From: Nanobdellota archaeon
Lineage (GTDB): Archaea > Nanobdellota > Nanobdellia > Woesearchaeales > UBA9642
DNA: 64,000 bases
Reading direction: 5' to 3'
Assembly (NCBI GenBank): GCA_021813435.1
Contig: JAKAKR010000007.1
Span: 1-64,000 of the forward strand
This document shows positions 57,689 to 64,000 of this stretch, piece after piece (position 1 is the stretch's first letter; every line of letters starts with the position of its first letter). Under the pieces are notes generated by a model that was not told where the DNA came from, made no database searches, and was given only the letters and a program-made list of their open reading frames with translations. The position numbers were made by a program, and so were the translations under genes.

Positions 57689-58071
57689 CTTCTTGAGCGG
57701 AGTATAAATCCCGCTTTATTCTTTTTGAGGCTTGTTTTTGCAGCATTCTCGCTTGTTTCAAGGGTTGCAAGTATTGTCTCGAGCTGGTCGAATATCTTCT
57801 TGATATCTGCAAGGTTTGCCTCGAGTTCCCAGGTGGTCTTGCTCTCCTTACGCTCATTGGTGATCGCGACATTGACCCGATCCGCAAGTTTCTCAATGAA
57901 ATCCATGGATTCGCGGAGTGTCGGGACATCCTTATATCTCTTGTTCTTGATCATGTTCTTGATATCTTCTAATGAATCTAATTCATATTTTTGCAGCTCA
58001 AACGGCGTATATGCCCGATCCTTGAGCTGTGATTCAGAAACCGATTTTTGATATTCTTCAGAGAGTGGCAT
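57685..58071 (-). CDS. Small coiled-coil protein
   Basis: 128 residues, highly charged and almost wholly helical (EFQKYELDSL-like start, ELEANLADIKKIFDQLETILATLETSENAAKTSL). No signal or membrane helix. It forms an operon with the 51-residue zinc ribbon by a 4-base overlap. No family recognised. Confidence 0.75.
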   Translation of the reverse strand: MPLSEEYQKSVSESQLKDRAYTPFELQKYELDSLEDIKNMIKNKRYKDVPTLRESMDFIEKLADRVNVAITNERKESKTTWELEANLADIKKIFDQLETILATLETSENAAKTSLKKNKAGFILRSRR

Positions 58072-58103
58072 ATGCTTTGTAATGTCGGCCCTCTTTTAAA
58101 ATG

Positions 58104-58616
58104 TTATGGATTCGCGGTCTTCTTTGCACGAAGCCGTTCAAGTTCCGGCCAGTCTTCCTCTGCAATCATGTAACCGACGCAATTCGAGGCGCCGCACCTG
58201 CAGATATATTCTTCATACTCTTCGTCAAGATCAAACCCATAATTATAGGAAAGTTCTTCTCCGGCGGCAATGTCGCGCGCTGCAGAGATCATGATGCGCG
58301 CATCAGTGATGCTGAATGTGCAGTTGGGGTTGCAGGAATGATTGATATATTTTGCCGTATTCTCAGGCGTATCTCCGTCAAGATCCCAGTTTTCATCCAA
58401 TTCGAATATGTAAGTGAATGCGTGCTGCGGATTTTCGCGATGCGCTTTGTTTGTGGCATCCACCCGGCGGTCACCCTCTTCCTTGCTGATTTTCTCACCA
58501 GTATATTCGATGATGAATTCGCCTTTCTTGATGTTACGTGTGGCAAATACGCCTCTATTGTGTATCCCGGATTCCTTGACTTCTATCGGTAGTGGTATTG
58601 GTGGTGTGTGGTTCAT
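58104..58616 (-). CDS. SET-domain protein methyltransferase
   Basis: 170 residues, a minimal SET domain. Motifs: GIHNRGVFATRNIKKGEFIIEYTGE (GxG plus YxGE), AKYINHSCNPNC (RFINHSCxPN class), GEELSYNYGFD, and post-SET CRCGASNC that binds zinc. It transfers methyl groups to lysines of proteins; the archaeal target may be a chromatin or ribosomal protein, but none is indicated by the neighbours. It lies seven bases from the site-2 protease gene upstream. Confidence 0.93.
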   Translation of the reverse strand: MNHTPPIPLPIEVKESGIHNRGVFATRNIKKGEFIIEYTGEKISKEEGDRRVDATNKAHRENPQHAFTYIFELDENWDLDGDTPENTAKYINHSCNPNCTFSITDARIMISAARDIAAGEELSYNYGFDLDEEYEEYICRCGASNCVGYMIAEEDWPELERLRAKKTANP

Positions 58617-58623
58617 TGGTACC

Positions 58624-59283
58624 TCAGGCAGTCCTCATGAAATAGATGAATACGAGGAGTGCTGCAAGAATGACTATAATAAAATAGATTGGTTTACTCC
58701 AGCGGTAGATTTTTGCGCCATCAAAATTCCAGAGCGGGATCATATTGAAGAGTGCAAGCCACGCGTTGATGATGAATCCTGAAGTGATGATCTCTAGTGC
58801 AATGCCGCTACCTATCTTGAAATAGAGGAATGGAAGCAGGATGAGCGCGATAATAATATTGGTGAATGGCCCTGCAAGCGATATCTTTCCATTCTGTTTG
58901 GTGGTGATATCCCCAAAGATCATGACTGCGCCGGGCGCGATGAATATGACGCCGAGCAGGCTTATCAGTATCCCGAATCCGAGCATGGTGAGGTCTGCAC
59001 GGAATTCTGCCCAGCAGCGGTATTGCTGCGCGACAATCTTGTGTGCAAGTTCATGAAACAGGAATGCGATGCCGACGGTTATTGCAGCAATGATCATGGT
59101 TACAAGAAATGTTGTTGTAAAAAATCCGCCAACACCCTTATTCTCATTGATGCCCTGCGCTATTGCAAATGCAAGGCTCACAAATATCCATGCGACAAGA
59201 AGGTCCTTAAGCTCTTTTGCTGAAGTGTGCAGAACGAACTTGCCAGTATTGCTCCGGAATACAAATTGTTTATTTTGCTGCAT
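58624..59283 (-). CDS. Site-2 protease (M50) membrane metalloprotease 2
   Basis: 219 residues from ATG 59283, preferred to the in-frame ATG 59412 because a minus-strand TATA box (ATTTAAAAAG, near 59305-59315) sits ~25 bases before it, giving a leaderless start. It has about six membrane helices, zinc motif FHELAHKIVAQ and NMIPLWNFDG as the second metal motif. Same family as the gene at 47603 but divergent. Probably co-transcribed with the SET gene. Confidence 0.88.
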   Translation of the reverse strand: MQQNKQFVFRSNTGKFVLHTSAKELKDLLVAWIFVSLAFAIAQGINENKGVGGFFTTTFLVTMIIAAITVGIAFLFHELAHKIVAQQYRCWAEFRADLTMLGFGILISLLGVIFIAPGAVMIFGDITTKQNGKISLAGPFTNIIIALILLPFLYFKIGSGIALEIITSGFIINAWLALFNMIPLWNFDGAKIYRWSKPIYFIIVILAALLVFIYFMRTA

Positions 59284-59518
59284 GCGTTGGGGGGATACAG
59301 AACTCTTTTTAAATGTAATTGTGCGTGCGGTATGTTGAAAATCAGGTGTGAGGCACTGAAACCAAAGATTTCCAGGTTGATTATGTTGATCATTCAATGA
59401 TTGATCATTCATGGTTGATTGTGGCTGACTTTCCGCAGCTGATTATGGCCGGCTATCTGACTATAGACAGTACTCATGATATCACTTATCACTACTTTAT
59501 AATGGAAAAGAAGGGAAA

Positions 59519-59529
59519 ACTTTATAAAT
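59519..59529 (+). promoter_or_regulatory. TATA box of gene 59576
   Basis: ACTTTATAAATAT lies about 50 bases before ATG 59576; the short leader includes a GGGGGTTA stretch that can serve as ribosome binding site. Confidence 0.5.
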
Positions 59530-59575
59530 ATCATTCGGTTTGTGGAGAATAGTATTTGAATGTATGGGGGTTACT

Positions 59576-60937
59576 ATGAACCGTAAATCACTCTATATCC
59601 TCTTGGTATTGCAAGCACTCATCATCCTGCTTCTCTGCCTTGCGCAGGGACTAACGAGAACTATCACGCTCGTGGTCTTTGGCATTGTCGATCTTGCGAT
59701 CCTTATTACACTCCTCATGCGCAAGTGGAGCTTTGCAGAATTCTTCGCATTCACCGCATTCTTCTCATCACTGCTCTTTAGCGCATTCTTTCTGCCCATG
59801 GCAGGATTATTGACTATAGTACTTGGCGTTGCAGTCATGATACTATTTCTTGTCGCGGCATGGCTGGACTATATCGAAAATGTTAAATTCCAGCAAGCAG
59901 TAAGTGAAGTCGAGGGCGCAAAGCCATTACTTCGCGTGTATGATCATGAGGAATATCCTGAATTGCGCCCTGTTCAATCACCATCAGTGCAACCGTCGCC
60001 TCAGAAGCCCGCAGATTCTTCTTCGCTCACTGAAGCGCGTACAATCACACCGCAGACAGAACAACCCGGTCTTGAAGAGTATGATGTTCATGAACTCGAA
60101 CGCCAGGCAACAGAACTCGAAAAGATCGATCAGCAGATCCGCGACTTCCAGAATGCCATGAAAAAGATCGAGGAAGAAAAGAAGCGGGAGAAAAAGAGTA
60201 CATCTGCAGTTTCCATGCCTCTTCAAATCACTCCCCTGCAAGTTCGCCCTGCAGCAAAACCGCGTGCTGCGCCACATGCTGCAAAAAAATCAATCTCACA
60301 CGCTCCAAGACAGGATGCACAAAAGGCCCGCGCGCAGGCAGTCGCGTATGAATTAGAACGTGAAGCACGTGCATTAAAGAAAGCGCAGGAAGATATTGTC
60401 AAGGTCCAGAACCGCGCGAAGGTAAAACGTGTTGCAAGAGAAGCTGAAGCATTGCAGCGCGCGCAGCGCGATATCAACCAGATCAAGGCAGCGACAAAGA
60501 CCATGCAGGTACTCCGCGAGGCTAATGCGCTCAAGAACGCGCAGCGCGATATCAACCACGTCCAAGAACGTGGAACGACAACGAAAATATTGCGCGAAGC
60601 AGCAGTACTTGCCCAGGCGCAAAAGTCCATCACTGCAGCAAAAGCAGCGTCTGCAAAGAAAAAACAGAACGCACTTACCCGCGAGGCGCATGAACTCGTC
60701 AGATTGCAAAAGAGCATCGATACGCTTGCAAAGGCAAAACCCAAGACCAAGACTGTGCGTGTCGTATCGCCTGCACCTAAAGAGTCATTCTTTGTCGCAA
60801 CAGACACCGGAACTAATTTTCACGAACCCGGCTGCATGACCATCAAGCATGTAAAAAAGAATAAACTGACACTTTTCACTTCACGAAAAGATGCATTAAA
60901 GCATGGCTATCATCCCTGCAATGTGTGCAAACCCTAG
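59576..60937 (+). CDS. Membrane protein with four coiled-coil repeats and Ada-like metal-binding tail
   Basis: 453 residues from ATG 59576. Three to four N-terminal membrane helices (to ~100), a Pro/Ser linker, a charged coiled coil, and then four related ~35-residue units with the pattern REA.AL..AQ.DI..(V/I)...... K. The C-terminus SFFVATDTGTNFHEPGCMTI..HVKKNKLTLFTSRKDALKHGYHPCNVCKP resembles the small Cys/His metal-binding domain also found at the end of Ada and some nucleases. The combination of membrane anchor, rods and metal site is not one I know. Confidence 0.8.
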   Translation: MNRKSLYILLVLQALIILLLCLAQGLTRTITLVVFGIVDLAILITLLMRKWSFAEFFAFTAFFSSLLFSAFFLPMAGLLTIVLGVAVMILFLVAAWLDYIENVKFQQAVSEVEGAKPLLRVYDHEEYPELRPVQSPSVQPSPQKPADSSSLTEARTITPQTEQPGLEEYDVHELERQATELEKIDQQIRDFQNAMKKIEEEKKREKKSTSAVSMPLQITPLQVRPAAKPRAAPHAAKKSISHAPRQDAQKARAQAVAYELEREARALKKAQEDIVKVQNRAKVKRVAREAEALQRAQRDINQIKAATKTMQVLREANALKNAQRDINHVQERGTTTKILREAAVLAQAQKSITAAKAASAKKKQNALTREAHELVRLQKSIDTLAKAKPKTKTVRVVSPAPKESFFVATDTGTNFHEPGCMTIKHVKKNKLTLFTSRKDALKHGYHPCNVCKP

Positions 60938-60959
60938 ATATAAGAACTAAGGTGAAACA

Positions 60960-61376
60960 ATGATTGTAACAACTATCGATAATAAAAAGGTCTATATCAC
61001 TGAAGAATTGATTAATTATCTAACAAAACAAAAACAGGATACTCAAAAGACAGAGATGTTTCTTCCTGTAACAACTGAAGATGTAAACGTGTTTTTGCTT
61101 AATAATCATAAAGCATTGTTTGATTATGACGATAATTTCAATAGCATAACCAAAACTTCTTACCGAACCCAGAATGGCGGACCGAAAATCGATAAATATA
61201 ACACCCAAGAAATGGAATCTTTCAGCTTGGATTCCTCAATCACGCAATCGCTGACTGAAGCATATCATGTTCGCAGCGCAAAAAATCTTACGGGTAGAGT
61301 ATTGGGGATTTATGCATTGCCACTGAATGGCGATAAAAAATTCGTCTTTGGCGTATATGCTGTGAATGAAAAATAA
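60960..61376 (+). CDS. Hypothetical protein
   Basis: 138 residues, no signal or TM, mixed alpha/beta (KKVYITEELINYLTKQ start, GRVLGIYALPLNGDKKFVFGVYAVNEK end). Preceded by a AAGGTGA ribosome binding site and 22 bases after the stop of the previous gene, so probably in the same message. No family recognised. Its 3' end lies 14 bases from the severed nre tail. Confidence 0.65.
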   Translation: MIVTTIDNKKVYITEELINYLTKQKQDTQKTEMFLPVTTEDVNVFLLNNHKALFDYDDNFNSITKTSYRTQNGGPKIDKYNTQEMESFSLDSSITQSLTEAYHVRSAKNLTGRVLGIYALPLNGDKKFVFGVYAVNEK

Positions 61377-61390
61377 AAATAATATGTTGA

Positions 61391-61564
61391 TTAATATTCC
61401 CATAATTTTTTCTGCTGTTTCAACTGATTGTAGAGCTTACTCTCTTTCAGGATTCCAGCGATGTCGTACTTGAATCGTTCTTGAGCAAATGCCATCGCGT
61501 ACTGCATCATCTCATCCATTGACGAGAAATAGATTTGCGTGCTGTTCATTGATTTCTTGCTCGA
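61391..61564 (-). pseudogene. Severed original 3' end of nre
   Basis: Read leftward from 61564 this encodes 57 residues without a start: SSKKSMNSTQIYF...FAQERFKYDIAGILKES and ending QLKQQKKLWEY then stop. It aligns from its first residue with the last 58 residues of the intact nre (SSKKSM...EKFKYDVSEIFKKS...QLHRQRRIRDFF), by hand 24 of 57 identical. An in-frame stop (TAA, 61568-61570) lies just upstream, so it is cut off. The end QKKLWEY is a plausible PIP-type PCNA motif. Codons are more GC-rich than in the replacement tail, like the nre body. Confidence 0.85.
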
Positions 61565-61653
61565 AAATTAATTATTTTTCGCTCTGTAAATCACATCGGA
61601 ATGTTTTCGACTATTAAATTGTGATTTTCCCTCACTAGACAACCAGTCGTGAG

Positions 61654-61663
61654 GTATATAAAT
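61654..61663 (+). promoter_or_regulatory. TATA box of the endonuclease gene, within dyads
   Basis: GGTATATAAATCAC lies ~40 bases before ATG 61702. Just upstream, CTCAC-TAGACAACCAGTC-GTGAG (61631-61653) is an imperfect dyad, a possible operator. Confidence 0.5.
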
Positions 61664-61701
61664 CACTTATGTAGTCTCAACTAAGGGTTCCGGTGATTTA
61701 C

Positions 61702-62709
61702 ATGGATTATCGAAAAATACATATTTGGGAATTTCCTCCGACAAGAACAACAATAAAATTGGATGATACGTTTAGACAGATGTTATTTAAAAAAGCGATT
61801 GCTATGTTTGATAATCGAGAAAAATTTATTTCTTATATTAACAGTCAAGCATGGTTTTATGGAATAAAAAGAAATCATAACAGTTTGGCTGTCTATTCGT
61901 GGATAAAAGGCAAAAAAATGGACCGGAAGATGCTAAGAACAGTTAACGTTCCATTATGGGTACTTATAGAAATTTCAAAAATACTTTCCAATGCAAAATC
62001 TATGGATAACCTCTCTATGCATAATATAGAAAAACATATCCGCTACTATTCGGGATGGGGCAGATCTATTCCTGTTTTTCCTTCCTCGTTACCTTTGATT
62101 TTAACGCCAGAGATGTATTCTGTTATCTTCCATTTTTTAGGAGATGGTCATATCGGAAAAACAAACGTTTCTTCATCCTACCGCCAGATGAATCCTTTAG
62201 GATTAAAAAATTTCTTATCTAAATTGCAAAATAGCTTCGGAAAATTTGGATATGGATTAAATGAATTTAATAATGGCCGATTGAATGTTCCTAAGATTAT
62301 TACGGATTTTTATGCCTACTATTTCCTTCTTCCTGATACAGATACTTTCGTATCTTATGTTCCAGAACATCTTAAGAAGTATCCTGCGGACTTTTTGAAA
62401 GTGGCATTATTCTCTTTTATTGTTGATGAAGGCAATATCGGTGAAGTGATTACTATCTATTCAAAAAATAAACAATTATTATCGGATATTCATGATATTG
62501 GTGAACATTGTGGGTATATTTGTCATCCCATCAGAGAAAAATATGCATGTAAAAAATTTGATTGTTATAGATTCAGTATTTCTTCATACAGTTATCCGCA
62601 GATTAAATCTGATATTGCGCGAATTTCACAAATATTTCCAACCTGCGATTTAGCACATAAAACTGCTATTTTCTTAGAAAAAATCCCGAATTCTTCTTTG
62701 TCGATGTAA
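61702..62709 (+). CDS. LAGLIDADG-type homing endonuclease
   Basis: 335 residues from ATG 61702; a GTG nine bases earlier (61693) is an alternative. Two dodecapeptide-like motifs are visible: VIFHFLGDGHIGK (about 150-162) and VALFSFIVDEGNIGE (about 236-250), each with the acidic metal ligand (D, E/D). The ~130-residue N-terminal part has a basic helical region (AVYSWIKGKKMDRK) that may bind DNA. Strongly AT-rich codons. Its 3' end overlaps the convergent nre tail by 36 bases. The natural target is expected at the nre SSKKSM codons; activity is inferred. Confidence 0.8.
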   Translation: MDYRKIHIWEFPPTRTTIKLDDTFRQMLFKKAIAMFDNREKFISYINSQAWFYGIKRNHNSLAVYSWIKGKKMDRKMLRTVNVPLWVLIEISKILSNAKSMDNLSMHNIEKHIRYYSGWGRSIPVFPSSLPLILTPEMYSVIFHFLGDGHIGKTNVSSSYRQMNPLGLKNFLSKLQNSFGKFGYGLNEFNNGRLNVPKIITDFYAYYFLLPDTDTFVSYVPEHLKKYPADFLKVALFSFIVDEGNIGEVITIYSKNKQLLSDIHDIGEHCGYICHPIREKYACKKFDCYRFSISSYSYPQIKSDIARISQIFPTCDLAHKTAIFLEKIPNSSLSM

Positions 62710-63879
62710 TTGATCGAGTAATACACTTTTTTTGAATATTTCTGACACGTCGTATTTGAATTTTTCTTTAACAAATTTTTTTGCATACGTTAATAACTCT
62801 TCTTTGCTATTAAATTGTAGCGGATTCGTACTCATAGATTTTTTAGAAGATTCTCGACAAACCCAGACTCCTAAAGGCGCCCAATATTCATCAGTGATGA
62901 AACGCAATGCAAGGATTGCAGCCTGCTTTTTCTCTCTCTTCAACTGTTCAAGGATGCTGAGTCGCGCAGCATAATATCCGCCGACAGTGTCTGATGCATA
63001 ATCCTTTCTTCCTTCGTACCATTCATGATCAGTCGAATACTCGCCGCTCGAGACCCCCATCTCAAAGAGTTCGTACGACCAGGGTTCAGGAAACAGGAGG
63101 ATCAGATAATAATTGCCCAGGTATCCGGAAAAATATGCGGCATACTCTCCGGTCTTGTAATCCTTGATCTCCTCAATAAGTTTTTTGCCGAGCGTATCAT
63201 CGACTGCAGTGATGGCCCAGCGTGTAGGGACAAATTTCTTATTGCCGGTGAGCCCAAGATTTCCGGTGCTGAGTATCTTGGTTAAGTAGTGCTGCTCAAA
63301 TCCATTCGCATGGAGAATCTCAAGTCCCTCGCTGGCCTTCAGATCGTCACTCACAATCTTGTCGACTTTGTGTGGAATCTTGATATTTTCTGTGGCGCGT
63401 GCAGACTCCACATTCACTTTTGGGCCGTGCGGCGCTGCCTCCTGATGGAGACTGAGGCTGAACTGCGGTTTTTTCTCTAAGCTCACTTCAGTATCCACTG
63501 GCTCTTTTGCAAGCGCGATATCCCGCGCGAGTGCAGTGAACCGGTCATTGAATCCCTTGATCTGCGTTCTAAAATTTGAATTGATGAGGTTTGATCGTTT
63601 GGTGATGACATCCTCGATCTGATAATTCTTGTCAGCCCAGAGTTGAGGGTTGTCTGCATCATCCTCTTTGGTGAGTTCACCGGTATTCAAGAAACCAACA
63701 TTGATATTAGGGTAGCCAAATCTGCCGACAAAGACATTATAATTCTCGCCAGAGAACTCTTTTTTTGCCTTCTCATTGAATTCCTGTTGGATCTTGATCT
63801 TGTCGCGCAGGATGCAATAGCACTGCCTATGGATAATCTTGTTTCCGCACCGCGGGCAGATTGAAGGGGCGACGTGCAT
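62674..63879 (-). CDS. nre: Nre-family DNA repair protein with swapped C-terminus
   Basis: 401 residues. Nre proteins are archaeal repair factors that bind PCNA. A Cys zinc motif is at the start (CPRCGN...CYC), then NVFVGRFGYPNINVGFL, IKGFNDRFTALARDIALAKEPVDTEV, and a C-terminal WAPLGVWVCRESSKKSM leading to the tail with QRRIRDFF, a textbook PIP box. The last ~58 residues (62674 to ~62850) are AT-rich and differ in codon use from the body; they come from the inserted cassette. TATA-like AAAAATATAAAC at about 63900-63910 fits a leaderless start at 63879. Confidence 0.9.
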   Translation of the reverse strand: MHVAPSICPRCGNKIIHRQCYCILRDKIKIQQEFNEKAKKEFSGENYNVFVGRFGYPNINVGFLNTGELTKEDDADNPQLWADKNYQIEDVITKRSNLINSNFRTQIKGFNDRFTALARDIALAKEPVDTEVSLEKKPQFSLSLHQEAAPHGPKVNVESARATENIKIPHKVDKIVSDDLKASEGLEILHANGFEQHYLTKILSTGNLGLTGNKKFVPTRWAITAVDDTLGKKLIEEIKDYKTGEYAAYFSGYLGNYYLILLFPEPWSYELFEMGVSSGEYSTDHEWYEGRKDYASDTVGGYYAARLSILEQLKREKKQAAILALRFITDEYWAPLGVWVCRESSKKSMSTNPLQFNSKEELLTYAKKFVKEKFKYDVSEIFKKSVLLDQLHRQRRIRDFF

Positions 63880-63921
63880 GAAGAAAGAAAGCGGTTGATG
63901 TTTATATTTTTGATGATGGTT

Positions 63922-64000
63922 TTACTCTAGCGCATCGAATTTGACTATACTGCTCTCATTATCATAATATTCATGAGGAATATTTTTGATTTTAATATCA
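63922..64000 (-). CDS. Unknown protein, C-terminal 25 residues only (partial)
   Basis: Leftward frame open to the window edge: IKIKNIPHEYYDNESSIVKF then DALE and a stop. It looks like a real protein end (balanced composition), but no family can be named. It would sit 42 bases upstream of nre on the same strand. Confidence 0.4.
   Translation of the reverse strand, partial: DIKIKNIPHEYYDNESSIVKFDALE

Larger units (their letters stand above)
61565..62860. mobile_element. Homing-type cassette: endonuclease gene plus replacement nre 3' end
   Basis: The right boundary is approximate. The segment between the severed nre tail and the nre body contains a promoter, the LAGLIDADG-type gene (61702-62709, plus strand) and, on the minus strand, the ~58-codon tail now in use by nre (62674 to ~62850). 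The segment is markedly AT-rich against its flanks. The word TCGAG is present at both junctions. Inverted repeats GTAAATCAC (61586-61594) and GTGATTTAC (61693-61701) flank the endonuclease promoter. Confidence 0.8.

Overview
The window looks like a stretch of a DPANN archaeal chromosome, probably of the Woesearchaeales/Pacearchaeales kind; the phylum is inferred from gene content only. Archaeal marks are aIF5B, aEF1B with its small zinc-finger neighbour, Trm1, an Nre repair protein, two tRNA-Thr genes with introns at position 37/38, TATA boxes about 25-30 bases before many starts, leaderless messages and T-tract terminators. Bacterial-type genes (GyrB, a D-Ala-D-Ala-ligase-like ATP-grasp enzyme, MoxR/DUF58/VWA) are mixed in.

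Layout. 1-33 kb is a cell-envelope region: giant N-glycosylation-rich Ig-type surface proteins, five secreted paralogues of one ~210-residue module (A) and two of another (B). Both modules also occur as the C-terminal domains of giant proteins (A in the gene at 1-5463, B in the gene at 27474-31475). Four different small DNA-binding proteins (tandem HTH, winged HTH, AbrB, ribbon-helix-helix) each sit directly upstream of an envelope gene. Pyruvate kinase interrupts this region at 18-19.5 kb. 33-37 kb holds a HAD phosphatase, a Nip7-like PUA protein, aIF5B, an unknown helical protein, a 34-residue zinc ribbon and tRNA-Thr(TGT). 37.2-38.7 kb is an AT-rich islet after that tRNA with a probable cyclodipeptide synthase and a frameshifted cysteine hydrolase. 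38.7-51.8 kb is mostly housekeeping: nucleotidyltransferase, malic enzyme, VWA/DUF58/MoxR, a Cys-rich secreted protein, Trm1, aEF1B, zinc finger, patatin, site-2 protease, a double Lrp regulator and GyrB. 52.3-55.7 kb is an ATP-grasp ligase followed by two Fem-like acyltransferases. 55.8-61.4 kb has a NUDIX enzyme, tRNA-Thr(CGT), a coiled-coil membrane protein, small zinc-ribbon and coiled-coil genes, a SET methyltransferase, a second site-2 protease and a repeat protein.

The most striking object is at 61.4-63.9 kb. A LAGLIDADG-type endonuclease gene is inserted in the 3' end of the DNA-repair gene nre. The original 3' end is still present, cut off, on the far side of the insert, and the insert supplies a diverged but complete replacement tail with its own PCNA-binding (PIP-like) motif, so nre stays intact. 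This resembles a homing cassette that repairs the gene it invades.

Other notable items are two 154-base MITE-like elements with terminal inverted repeats and target duplications 52 kb apart, and an apparent compensating change in the D-loop/T-loop elbow of both tRNA-Thr genes.
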